DNA of 64,000 nt from Spirochaetales bacterium (GCA_030540405.1 JAUNWH010000002.1:58513-122512), one strand, 5' to 3'. Shown: positions 25,995 to 33,315, counted from the stretch's first letter. Numbers and translations: made by a program. Notes: generated by a model from the letters alone, not told the origin.

Positions 25995-27042
25995 TATCAT
26001 CAGCAAAGAGAATTTCTTTTTTTGCGCTGACACAAGAACGCTCAATGCAGTTTTTAAGCTGCCTGATATTTCCCGGCCAGGAAAAATCCAAAAGTTTTTT
26101 AACCGCGCAACTAGAAAGTTTTTTTCCAAATAACAAAGCGCACGCCTCCGCAATTTTCACAAGTTCATCCTTGCGTTCTCTTAGCGGCGGAACATTTATA
26201 ACTAGAACGCTGATTCTATAAAAAAGCTGCTTTTTAAAAAGATTTTTTTCCACAAGCTCTGAAATTTTTGAGTCCGTTGCAAAAATAAGGCGAGCGTCAA
26301 GGCCAATCTTCTTGCTGCTTCCTACTTTGCTGAATTCCCTTGAATCCAAAACTCCAAGAAACTTTCCTTGGCTTTCAAGGCTTAGCTCGCAAATTTCGTC
26401 AATAAAAAGTGTTCCGTCCGAAGCCTCTTCAAAAATTCCAGAAGTTTCTTCCGCGCCAGTAAAAGAGCCTTTTATAGAACCAAAAAGCGAGCTTTCAATT
26501 AAATTCGGATTTATTTCAGCAAGATTAAAAGAAGTAAATTTTCTGTTTTTCCTTGATGAATTTTCATGTATAAAACGGGCAGTGTGATTTTTTCCAGAGC
26601 CGCTTTCGCCAAGCAGCAAAACTGTGGAATCGCTCTTGCAGGCAATTTCAATCTGCGAATCAAATCCAAGACACAAATTATTTTCCGCGCAAAGAAATTC
26701 TTCCGTTTTTTCAACGCAAAGCAAATCTTTGGCAGATGAAGAAACTTCGTTTTTTAACTTTACCAGCTCAGAAACATATTTCAGGCACTCAGATTCTTTA
26801 AAGCAGACAAAAACAGGACGCTCAAGTGTATTTTTGAAAAATTTAGAAATGTAGGAAGATTCGCTAGAAGAAAAACAAGAGCCGTCTATTAAAACTGCCA
26901 AGGCCAAAAAAAATTCCGGGCGGATAAAAGAAATTTCTTCCGTATGCACACAAAAGAAATCAAAGTCCCGGTCAAAAACAACTTTGCAAAAAGAAATAAA
27001 TTCCTTTCTACTTGAAACTATTAAAATTCTCTCCCTTGACAA
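25981..27042 (-). CDS. Sigma54-type AAA+ activator with degenerate receiver and no DNA-binding domain
   Basis: 353 residues. The N-terminal 100 look like a response-regulator fold without the acidic pocket or phospho-acceptor motif. The AAA+ domain has Walker A GESGSGKN (about 145-152), the sigma54-contact loop GSFTGA (normally GAFTGA, about 190), Walker B GTLFIDEI and the PPLRERKDEL sensor region. After WPGNIRQLKNCIE the chain ends within about 20 residues, so the Fis-type HTH that normally follows is absent. Such proteins can activate RpoN from solution or act through a partner. It lies 6 bases beyond a WecG-type gene in the same direction. Confidence 0.85.
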   Translation of the reverse strand: MSRERILIVSSRKEFISFCKVVFDRDFDFFCVHTEEISFIRPEFFLALAVLIDGSCFSSSESSYISKFFKNTLERPVFVCFKESECLKYVSELVKLKNEVSSSAKDLLCVEKTEEFLCAENNLCLGFDSQIEIACKSDSTVLLLGESGSGKNHTARFIHENSSRKNRKFTSFNLAEINPNLIESSLFGSIKGSFTGAEETSGIFEEASDGTLFIDEICELSLESQGKFLGVLDSREFSKVGSSKKIGLDARLIFATDSKISELVEKNLFKKQLFYRISVLVINVPPLRERKDELVKIAEACALLFGKKLSSCAVKKLLDFSWPGNIRQLKNCIERSCVSAKKEILFADDIIFF

Positions 27043-27048
27043 AAGTCC

Positions 27049-27789
27049 CTAATCCTTTTTAAAAAGTTTTGTCCAGACAAGAAGAATTATATACCACAAA
27101 AATGGAAAAATCAAAAAAATTCTAAGCGGATTTCTGATAAGCTCGCCCCAAATTTCGTGCCCTTTTTCAAAAACTTTTGGATTCACACGCTTGATTCTTT
27201 TGCTCAAAATTCCAACTGCGTCCCGGTAATACATAAAAATTCCAGAAGAAAATCTGTCTTTATTTGAATAGCTCCAGAAATCTTTCTTTTTAATTCCTTC
27301 GCTCACAAGAACCAAAGACGGAGACGCTTTTGAAATCGCCTGAATAATATTTTCTTCGTCCTGTTTTTGATAATAGCCAACGCATCTTCCCACAATCTGA
27401 AGTCCGCGGAAAGTAGAACGCATATTTTTTTCCGCAGCGGCAAGAGCTTTTTTCCTTCCGCCGAAAATATAAAACGACTTATAGCGGCTTTCAAGAATAG
27501 AAAGAATGCTTATAAACGCATCAAACGGATTATACCTAAAAGGAACTGTCTTGTTAAGAAATTTCGCCCCGGACAAAATGCTCTTTGAAATAGGAAGAAT
27601 CAAGTCGGCATTTCTTATGCTTTCCGCATATTCATTTTTGCGCCGGATTTTCATAAAGTCCCAGATTGTTATAAATGAAATTTGAGAAGGACCTTTTTTT
27701 TCCAAAAGCTGCAAAATCTTTTCTTCCAAATCCTGCTTGGAACACACATCCACAGGAACTCCGAGTAGTTCTATACGTTGAACCGCCAT
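27049..27789 (-). CDS. WecG/TagA/CpsF-family glycosyltransferase (GT26)
   Basis: 246 residues. Enzymes of this family add N-acetylmannosamine(uronate) or related sugars to lipid-linked intermediates at the inner membrane face. Visible blocks are the N-terminal IELLGVPVDVCSKQDLEEKIL, ADLILPISKSILSGAK with the family Asp, the nucleotide-binding YIFGGRKKALAAAEKNM with GLQIVGRCVGYY, and a C-terminal amphipathic/hydrophobic membrane-association segment (PLRIFLIFPFLWYIILLVW). I chose ATG 27789, which follows GGAG, one base after the rsmE stop. No other polysaccharide genes are nearby. Confidence 0.8.
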   Translation of the reverse strand: MAVQRIELLGVPVDVCSKQDLEEKILQLLEKKGPSQISFITIWDFMKIRRKNEYAESIRNADLILPISKSILSGAKFLNKTVPFRYNPFDAFISILSILESRYKSFYIFGGRKKALAAAEKNMRSTFRGLQIVGRCVGYYQKQDEENIIQAISKASPSLVLVSEGIKKKDFWSYSNKDRFSSGIFMYYRDAVGILSKRIKRVNPKVFEKGHEIWGELIRNPLRIFLIFPFLWYIILLVWTKLFKKD

Positions 27790-27790
27790 T

Positions 27791-28600
27791 TTATTCTCCA
27801 CTTAAAACAGTCTGCAAAGCCGCAATTCCGTACAAAGAAGCAGTTTCGCATCTTAATATATTTGTATCAAAATGCACGGGAATAAATCCGCTTTCTTTCA
27901 TAATGCTGATTTCCTGCACAGAAATTCCGCCTTCCGCGCCAACTGCAACTGCAATTTTTGCATTTTCTTTTTTTATAACATCGGCATTTTTTAGCGCATT
28001 ATAAATGCTCTTTGTTCCATCGCTGCGCTCATAAAAAACAACCGCCGCTTTACGCTCCACCTGCAAACTGCGCCAAAAACTGCAAGCCGCCTCTACCGAA
28101 ACCGAAGAAAAAATTTTTGTTTCAACAGGAGAACCGCTCTGCTGCCTTGCTTCTGTTACAATTCTTTGCCAGCGTTCATCTTTTGATTCAGATTTTTTCC
28201 GTGCGGACTCAATGTTTCCCTTCTGGCAGAATTCTCCTTCCACTGGAATTATTCCGCAGACTCCGCATTCAGTTGCCTGCCTTATAATCAAATCCATTTT
28301 CGGAGGCTTTGCTTCAAACTGAAAAAGATAAATCTCAGTTTTAGGCTTTTTTAAAACAGGAGCTGTCTGCGAGGCGGAATCACTGCAATTTAGCTTTCCT
28401 GCCAACTGAAGAATTATTTTTTTTTCGCAAGAGTCTATTTTTGCAACAGTCATCTGCTGAAGAGAACCGTCCAAAAGCCTTGCGTAAATCATGTCGCCAC
28501 ATTTAACTCTTAAAACGGAATTAAGATAATGATATTTTTTTCCTTCAATGCAAATACAGCCATTAGAGTCAAGCGGACTTTCTACAATAAATTGCCTCAT
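27791..28600 (-). CDS. rsmE: 16S rRNA (uracil1498-N3)-methyltransferase
   Basis: 269 residues of the RsmE SPOUT family, methylating U1498 of 16S rRNA. The N-terminal PUA-like domain starts MRQFIVESPLD and includes KYHYLNSVLRVKCGD. The catalytic domain has FEAKPPKMDLIIRQATECGVCGIIPV, RWQRIVTEARQQSGS, the knot sequences VGAEGGISVQE, and the C-terminal LRCETASLYGIAAL. Its ATG overlaps the upstream protease stop by four bases (ATGA). An insertion with extra Ala/Ser/Lys around residue 75 is unremarkable. Confidence 0.93.
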   Translation of the reverse strand: MRQFIVESPLDSNGCICIEGKKYHYLNSVLRVKCGDMIYARLLDGSLQQMTVAKIDSCEKKIILQLAGKLNCSDSASQTAPVLKKPKTEIYLFQFEAKPPKMDLIIRQATECGVCGIIPVEGEFCQKGNIESARKKSESKDERWQRIVTEARQQSGSPVETKIFSSVSVEAACSFWRSLQVERKAAVVFYERSDGTKSIYNALKNADVIKKENAKIAVAVGAEGGISVQEISIMKESGFIPVHFDTNILRCETASLYGIAALQTVLSGE

Positions 28601-30051
28601 TGTTCCTGCTGTTCTTTTAAGGTTTTTGTTGAAGCCATAAGCTCGGCAAAGTTTCCGCCTTTAATAACATTAATCGCCGCATTAAGCTGGCTGTCATAAT
28701 CAAGGTCGTAAAGACGCGGAGAACGTGTCCTGTCAAGCTCATTGCGAATCATTTTTCTAAGAATGCGCTCTTCAAGCTTGTATTTTTTCTGCAAGGTTTT
28801 CGCATAGGAAGCAATTTCCGCTTCTGTCATATTCTGGTGAGAATCAACGTAATTTGCAATTGCGCCCGATTCTTCAAGAGCGTGCCAATCTTCTTCCTCT
28901 TCTTTTGTAAATTCCGGATAAAGAACTTCCAAATCCGGCTTGATTCCAATTTTGTCAATATTTGTGTCGCTCGGAGAATAATATTTTGCCACGGTGATTT
29001 TGAATCCGTCGTTGTTTACGAGTCCGCGCGGAACCTGAACGCTTCCTTTTCCAAATGATTTTTCGCCTACAAGATACGCAGTTTTTGTATCCTTTAAAGC
29101 TCCGCTCAATATTTCGCTTGCGCTGGCAGTCGCCCTGTTTATAAGAACAACAATCGGAATGCCGCGCACAACAGTTTTTCTTTTTACAGCATGATAAACC
29201 GCATTTTCATAAGCAAGACGGCTTTTTGTGGAAACTATTATGCCTTCATCAATAAATTTGTCCGCAATGTCAACCGCGCTATCCAAAAGTCCGCCACCGT
29301 TGTTCCGCAAGTCTATAACAAGTCCGTTAAACGAAGCTTCCTTGAACGAATCCAAAGCTTCCTGAACTTTTGCGGCAGTGTTCACAGAAAATTCAGTAAG
29401 GCGCAAATAACCGATTTTTTCGCCTTCAATCATTCCGTATTTTACAGACGGATTTTGAATAACGGCGCGCACAAGAGTCCGCTCAAATTCAAGCTTATTT
29501 CTTCTGCGGATTTTTACAGTAACGCTTTCGCCGACAGTTCCGCGCAGCATGCTCAAAACTTCATCCATTGTAATTGTAGAAGTGTCCACGCCGTCAACTT
29601 CAATAATCAAGTCTCCTGACTGAATTCCAGCTTTTGCGCCCGGAGTATTTTCTATAGGCTCGGCAACTTCAACATAAGCAGGCTTTTCTTCCGTGGAAAC
29701 AAGAGGCTTTGTTATGGAAAGTCCCACACCGCCAAAGTTTCCAACAGTTGTGTCGGTAAGGCTTCTCCATTCAGACTGCGCCATATAAACTGAATAAGGA
29801 TCGTCCAGCGCGCCAAGCATTCCCTTTAATGCGCCTTCATACAAAATCTGCGGATCAACTTCTTCCACATAATTCTGCTGAATAAAATAATAAAGCTGAT
29901 CTATAACCTTAAGAAACTGACGCTGCTTTGCTGAATCTATGCCTGAGCTTGAAGAATTAGACTGCGAAAAACACTGTGAAGCAAAAATAGAAAACAATAT
30001 AAACGCTGAAAAAATCCGCGTAGCCTTTAATAATTTCTTTGCGATTTTCAT
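28597..30051 (-). CDS. Carboxy-terminal processing protease (S41, CtpA/Prc-like)
   Basis: 484 residues. A signal peptide (KATRIFSAFILFSIFASQCFS, cut near residue 30) directs it to the periplasm. The PDZ domain (about 100-190) has GGVGLSI, GAKAGIQSGDLIIEVDG and MLRGTVGESVTVKIRR. The S41 protease domain shows DLRNNGGGLLDSAVDIADKF, the nucleophile Ser in NRATASASEILSGALKD, and the catalytic Lys region GEKSFGKGSVQ. It trims C-termini of exported proteins. It heads a coupled set with rsmE, wecG-like and the AAA+ activator. Confidence 0.93.
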   Translation of the reverse strand: MKIAKKLLKATRIFSAFILFSIFASQCFSQSNSSSSGIDSAKQRQFLKVIDQLYYFIQQNYVEEVDPQILYEGALKGMLGALDDPYSVYMAQSEWRSLTDTTVGNFGGVGLSITKPLVSTEEKPAYVEVAEPIENTPGAKAGIQSGDLIIEVDGVDTSTITMDEVLSMLRGTVGESVTVKIRRRNKLEFERTLVRAVIQNPSVKYGMIEGEKIGYLRLTEFSVNTAAKVQEALDSFKEASFNGLVIDLRNNGGGLLDSAVDIADKFIDEGIIVSTKSRLAYENAVYHAVKRKTVVRGIPIVVLINRATASASEILSGALKDTKTAYLVGEKSFGKGSVQVPRGLVNNDGFKITVAKYYSPSDTNIDKIGIKPDLEVLYPEFTKEEEEDWHALEESGAIANYVDSHQNMTEAEIASYAKTLQKKYKLEERILRKMIRNELDRTRSPRLYDLDYDSQLNAAINVIKGGNFAELMASTKTLKEQQEQ

Positions 30052-30131
30052 TGCTCCATTTTAAGCCCTTTTAAGGCAGTGTTCAAGGGCATATTCATAT
30101 TGAATAAAAAAACGCTTTTTTAAACTAACAA

Positions 30132-30232
30132 TAGACTTTAACTAAAAGCTGATATATAATAAGAACAATATTTTTATTACTTTAAAGATGTTTTCACTGT
30201 CGTTGCGGGTGGGCTTCGGCAGTTTTTTTGTT
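30132..30232 (+). ncRNA. Candidate small RNA with promoter and terminator
   Basis: TAGACT (30132-30137), 17 bp and a perfect TATAAT (30155-30160) precede a short stretch ending in a GC-rich stem. CTGTCG near 30199 pairs with CGGCAG near 30219, with a GGGTG-containing loop, and a T7 run follows. Transcription from about 30167 would give an RNA of about 65 nt with no open frame. Only promoter and terminator logic supports it; it is not a family I recognise. Confidence 0.4.
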
Positions 30233-30240
30233 TTAAACTG

Positions 30241-30279
30241 AAAAAAAAAGCCAGCTAGAATCTCTAGCCGGATAATGAC
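30241..30279 (-). terminator. Hairpin with dispersed-repeat tail, minus-strand terminator
   Basis: GCTAGA (30254-30259) pairs with TCTAGC (30263-30268) within a longer imperfect stem and is followed on the minus strand by nine T. The right flank GATAATGACA is the conserved end of the dispersed repeat and continues with TTAAATTATAAAACTCGAAA, closely matching the tail beside the terminator at 63.37-63.42 kb. Confidence 0.6.
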
Positions 30280-30318
30280 ATTAAATTATAAAACTCGAAA
30301 TTAAGGGTAATAACAAAA

Positions 30319-30379
30319 AAAAACACGCCGAGTTTTCTAAAATTCTCGGCGTAAAATTTAAAAAGTACGGCGTGTTTTT
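30319..30379. repeat. Nested, mutually exclusive hairpins
   Basis: ACGCCGAG (30325-30332) can pair with CTCGGCGT (30345-30352), or the overlapping AAAAACACGCCG (30319-30330) can pair with CGGCGTGTTTTT (30368-30379). The same left arm serves both, and the second pairing ends in a T5 run. A further degenerate AATTCTCGCC copy lies at 30383-30392. Confidence 0.6.
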
Positions 30380-30520
30380 AATAAATTCTCGCCAAGAATT
30401 TTTTTTGTTAAGAATTTAGCGAAGAAAGAAATACAAAAACATTCCTACTCTACACATTTACAGTAAGAATGAAATACGATAAACTGGTTATTGGAAGTGC
30501 CTTGATTCTAAAGGCGGCGT

Positions 30521-30563
30521 CTCCCAAACTCAAACTGGCTCTGCCAGAATTTGTATAAGGGAG
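30521..30563 (+). promoter_or_regulatory. Possible Shine-Dalgarno sequestering stem in the toxin leader
   Basis: CTCCC (30521-30525) is complementary to GGGAG (30559-30563), the ribosome-binding site of the small toxin gene. A weak promoter (TACACA 30451-30456, 18 bp, TACGAT 30475-30480) would give a structured leader of about 90 nt. Confidence 0.35.
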
Positions 30564-30574
30564 GCTCACTGAAG

Positions 30575-30664
30575 ATGACGATATACGAAGTTATTTCGTT
30601 AGCTATTGATTTAGCCATTCTGATTCTTACAGCCCTTTCTTACCTGAAAGATAGAAAGAGTTAA
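30575..30664 (+). CDS. 29-residue holin-like toxin of a type I toxin-antitoxin module
   Basis: ATG at 30575, TAA at 30662, GGGAGG ten bases upstream. The peptide starts MTIYEVISLAIDLAILIL, continues as one membrane helix and ends in a charged tail (KDRKS). This is the pattern of the Firmicutes holin-like toxins (Hol_Tox), whose members begin M(S/T)xYExLxL and are toxic membrane peptides. A GC-rich inverted repeat follows 5 bases after the stop, and a consensus promoter points back at it from the other side, so two RNAs would converge on one terminator, as in par/fst and txpA-type loci. In a spirochaete this suggests horizontal origin. Toxicity is not shown by sequence alone. Confidence 0.75.
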   Translation: MTIYEVISLAIDLAILILTALSYLKDRKS

Positions 30665-30669
30665 AAAGT

Positions 30670-30707
30670 AAAGCCGCCAAAAGTCCTAATCCTACTTTGA
30701 CGGCTTT
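30670..30707. terminator. Bidirectional terminator-like stem shared by toxin mRNA and antisense RNA
   Basis: AAAGCCG (30670-30676) pairs with CGGCTTT (30701-30707), extended by CAAA/TTTG with one mismatch. On the minus strand it is followed by ACTTTTTAAC. Both converging transcripts would contain this stem. Confidence 0.7.
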
Positions 30708-30754
30708 ATAACCAACATTGTGGAGACGACCGACTAAGAATCGGGCATTTCCTT
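30670..30754 (-). ncRNA. Candidate antisense antitoxin RNA
   Basis: Predicted from the minus-strand promoter at 30761-30789. The RNA would start near 30754, run toward the toxin gene and stop at or just beyond the shared stem (30670-30707), giving about 85-95 nt. It overlaps the 3' part of the toxin mRNA, where base pairing could block translation or trigger RNase III. Inferred from architecture. Confidence 0.55.
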
Positions 30755-30760
30755 TCTTTT

Positions 30761-30789
30761 AATATACAATAATTCTATTTTACCGTCAA
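30761..30789 (-). promoter_or_regulatory. Strong promoter of the antisense RNA
   Basis: On the minus strand TTGACG (30789-30784), exactly 17 bp, TATATT (30766-30761): the best sigma70-type promoter in this island. It points toward the toxin gene. Confidence 0.7.
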
Positions 30790-30842
30790 ATCCAATAATC
30801 GATTTTATTTTTTTACAAACATCCAAAAAGCCACAAGGAAAA

Positions 30843-30868
30843 CTGCGCGGATTCGCTCTTCCGCGCAG
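30843..30868 (-). terminator. Terminator-like hairpin after the SUMF1 lipoprotein gene
   Basis: CTGCGCGG (30843-30850) pairs perfectly with CCGCGCAG (30861-30868) around a 10-nt loop. TTTTCCTTG follows on the minus strand, 42 bases beyond the stop at 30910. Confidence 0.65.
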
Positions 30869-30909
30869 GCGGAAGCTGTTAAATAATCTCACTTAAAGAA
30901 CAGCTAGCC

Positions 30910-31834
30910 CTACTTGGCAGTACGCACCACACGAAAACCGATATACGTGTACAAGTAATACGGGTTATTTTTATTCCGGTAAGACGAATGGTTGCTCCCC
31001 CGATCAGCAACAGCGCAGAACCCACAGATGTCGTTCCAACCGCCGCCACGAAAGACTCGGCCAGAACCAGAAGCGGTGCCAGTGCTATCGGTTGAAATGT
31101 CTATATTTCCATCCCAGTCCCAGCACCATTCCCATACGTTTCCGCTCATGTCGTAAAGTCCTAAGCCGTTCGCTGCCTTTTTCTTTACTTCATGTGTTTT
31201 TGAACTTGAATTTGATGTATACCAAGCAACATCGTCTACAGTATCGCTTCCTGCATACTTATAGCTGTCCTGATTCCGGTTTCTTGCTGCAAATTCCCAT
31301 TCTGCTTCTGTTGGTAACCGATACCCATCCGCAGTAAAGTCACAAGTTACAGCATTCCATGTTTCGTCACTTGAATTCGGAACTTTTCCCCATTTATCTG
31401 GGGCTGTTTTTCCGTCAATCATGTAGCAAGGTGTCAGCCCTTCGTCAATTGAACGCTTGTTGCAGTAAACTAATGCATAGTACCAGCTGACGCATTCAAC
31501 CGGGCGGTTATACTGAACTTCTCCGGTGGCGGCGTCAGAAGGAAAACTACTTAGATTCCATCCCATTACGGCTTTATATTCCGCTTGCGTTACTTCATGG
31601 TCGCTTACATACAAATCTGGAATTTTAATTTCTCTTCCTCTTACAAAAACCTTTGATTCTGGTGTCCAAGTTTCTGTTCCTGTAATTGTTGTGCCTTTAA
31701 CTTTTACAAACCCATCTGTAATCTTCCCGCTATTGCCCCCCGATGTCTGAACCACTAGATCCATCGGAACATCCAATAAACACAAGCGACAATGCTATCG
31801 CAGTCAGAGCCGCAATCCATTTTATTTTTTTCAT
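30910..31834 (-). CDS. SUMF1/formylglycine-enzyme-type lipoprotein, out of frame at a G6 tract (phase-variable or pseudogene)
   Basis: The true start is ATG 31834, 6 bases after GGAGG. It encodes a basic N-terminus, a hydrophobic core and the lipobox FIGC (Cys22), then reaches a G6 tract (31741-31736) and a TAG at 31732-31730, ending after 34 residues. The rest of the protein lies in another frame from the tract onward (SGGNSGKIT...). G5 or G8 would join the two frames exactly. Downstream is a full SUMF1 (FGE-sulfatase) domain: YVSDHEVTQAEYKAVMGW, PVECVSWYYALVYCNKRS, YRLPTEAEWEFAARN, GLYDMSGNVWEWCWDWD, RVFRGGGWND and IGFRVVRTAK. The family's catalytic Cys is not evident, as in most bacterial lipoprotein members. 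A DUF6261-like gene ends 15 bases upstream. Confidence 0.8.
31736..31741 (-). repeat. G6 tract that sets the reading frame of the SUMF1 lipoprotein
   Basis: Six C on the plus strand (six G in the coding sense), 11 codons after the lipobox Cys. The count needed for an open frame is 2 modulo 3; the present number gives a stop 4 bases beyond the tract. Confidence 0.85.
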
Positions 31835-31849
31835 CTTTTTCCTCCAAAA

Positions 31850-32533
31850 TTACTTTCCACGCCTAGAAACAAGCTCATTTACGCGCTTTATTTCGCCTTC
31901 CGCTTTTGTTGCAAAGTCGCCGTACAGTGCGCTGTTTGCCATTTGCATCGCTGTAATGTACGGAATAAGCTTGTCGTTGATTGCAGAAAGAAGAGGCTTT
32001 TTTAATGATGAGGCGCTTTCTGTTTTTACCGTGGAAGCCGCATTGTATTCGTCGCTTGCCTTTACAAATGCATCCTGCGCAGAGCGGATTTGCTCCAAGA
32101 TTTCCTTTATTCCGTCAAGCAAAGAAACCGCCTCTTCTTCCTTGGAAAAATCTTCCAGCAGGCTTTCAATCAGCGAAGACTCGCTTACATAGTTTGCCGT
32201 TGTGATTGATTTTCCGTATTTATCAAAAACAGCTTTGAGTTTTTGCGCCGCCTCTTTTTTTGCCGCAACAGGAAAAACTTCATATCCGTCCAAAAGTGTC
32301 GAAAGATTTTTTACAGCCTCGTCGCGCACGCTGTCAGCCTCTTCAAGATTGCTTAAAACTTTATCTTTCTTGATTGCAGTTGTAATCGCAACAGAAAGTT
32401 TTTCAATCTCATCCATCACGCCTTTCAAAAACACATCTGAAGAAACGCCTTCATCCGCCTTGTAAAGACGCACAAGCGCATCGCTAAGTCCATCAACTTC
32501 CGTTACACGAACCTTAGAAATTACCTTATTCAT
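31850..32533 (-). CDS. DUF6261-like helical protein
   Basis: 227 residues, almost entirely helical, with heptad-like stretches (EEAVSLLDGIKEILEQIRSAQDAFVKASDEYNAA) and no signal peptide or membrane segment. Size and composition, together with SKVRVTEVDGLSDALVRLY at the start and KLIPYITAMQMAN near the end, recall the DUF6261 family of Bacteroides and gut treponemes; this assignment is from memory and unverified. It is followed after 15 bases by the SUMF1 lipoprotein, so the two are co-transcribed. Function unknown. Confidence 0.7.
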   Translation of the reverse strand: MNKVISKVRVTEVDGLSDALVRLYKADEGVSSDVFLKGVMDEIEKLSVAITTAIKKDKVLSNLEEADSVRDEAVKNLSTLLDGYEVFPVAAKKEAAQKLKAVFDKYGKSITTANYVSESSLIESLLEDFSKEEEAVSLLDGIKEILEQIRSAQDAFVKASDEYNAASTVKTESASSLKKPLLSAINDKLIPYITAMQMANSALYGDFATKAEGEIKRVNELVSRRGK

Positions 32534-32579
32534 TCAACCTCCATCTCCGACTCTCCAGCCGGCACTTTTATTTATTCCT

Positions 32580-32686
32580 GTCATTTTCAAACTTGTTCCG
32601 AAAACCCAGCTGTATATTCCTGTCATTTTCGGGCTTGGCCCGGAAATCAGTATCAAAGGATTGCCATATCAAGTACGACAATGACA
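32580..32686. repeat. TGTCATT...AATGACA repeat plus an upstream fragment
   Basis: A fragment (TGTCATTTTCAAACTTGTTC) is followed by a complete but degenerate copy from 32621 (TGTCATTTTCGGGCTTGGCC) to AATGACA at 32680-32686. It begins the 818-base gene-free stretch upstream of the DUF6261-like gene. Confidence 0.7.
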
Positions 32687-32701
32687 GTTCACATTTAATG
32701 C

Positions 32702-32914
32702 AGAATTTTTCCGAAGGTACTAAACAAAGTCTCCTTGCGGAATTATTCCGAATACTCCCTAAGAAGAAAGCCTGAGCGCGGAATTTTTCCAAACGCTTCC
32801 TAAGCAAAAAGTTTGTCTTTGGAATTTTTCCGAAAGCTCCCTAATAAAAAAGTCAGCGTTCGGAATTTTTCCAAAACCTTCCCAGACAAAAAAACTGCAT
32901 TCGGAAAAATTCCG
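32702..32914. repeat. Six-unit degenerate tandem array, 41-bp period
   Basis: Units start at 32702, 32739, 32780, 32821, 32862 and 32903; after the first step (37) the period is exactly 41. Each opens with GGAATTTTTCC or a close variant (GGAATTATTCC, GGAAAAATTCC), followed by GAAAGCTCCCTAA-like and A-rich sequence. The constant part is a short palindrome; the remainder drifts. No conserved open frame runs through it and no cas genes are near. Confidence 0.75.
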
Positions 32915-32925
32915 TTTAAACAAAA

Positions 32926-32988
32926 AAAAGACCGTCATGCCTAAAATGCGCGCATAATATGCACGTCATTCCGACACAACGGTCTTTT
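32926..32988. terminator. Long-loop inverted repeat AAAAGACCGT/ACGGTCTTTT
   Basis: AAAAGACCGT (32926-32935) pairs perfectly with ACGGTCTTTT (32979-32988), with a smaller ATGCGCGCATAATATGCACG stem in between. It could terminate transcripts entering from either side; no gene is adjacent. Confidence 0.5.
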
Positions 32989-33133
32989 GCTTATATGTAT
33001 TTTATGTAATTATTTAAATATGGTTCACCTGTTCTGACTTCTGACAAGATTATGGGCATTAATTCTCCTGTGTCAAGTAATTAACTACACTAGTTTATTA
33101 TAGATTCATTTTACAAATAAATCCAGTCATTAA

Positions 33134-33205
33134 TGTCATTATCGGGCTTGACCCGATAATCCCATGTGTTTTTAGAGATTCCTGTGTCGGGGCACAGGAA
33201 TGACA
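33134..33205. repeat. TGTCATT...AATGACA double-hairpin repeat, best-preserved copy
   Basis: 72 bp. First stem ATTATCGGG with CCCGATAAT; second ATTCCTGTG with CACAGGAAT; termini TGTCATT and AATGACA are complementary. A G8 tract starts two bases after its end. Confidence 0.8.
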
Positions 33206-33206
33206 T

Positions 33207-33214
33207 GGGGGGGG
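33207..33214. repeat. G8 tract
   Basis: Eight consecutive G between two dispersed repeats. No gene start or promoter is placed to respond to changes in its length. Confidence 0.9.
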
Positions 33215-33315
33215 CAACTGCCATTGCCATAGTTCGCCTTCTCTGTAATTGTTGTTTCGACACGCGATGTTTGCAAAGTAAACTCGGTTGACAATCTATC
33301 CAATTGTTTTACGAG

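Noticed and set aside
32702..32914. CRISPR array
   Set aside because: The period is regular, but only about 11 bases are well conserved, spacers are not unique, and no cas gene is near.
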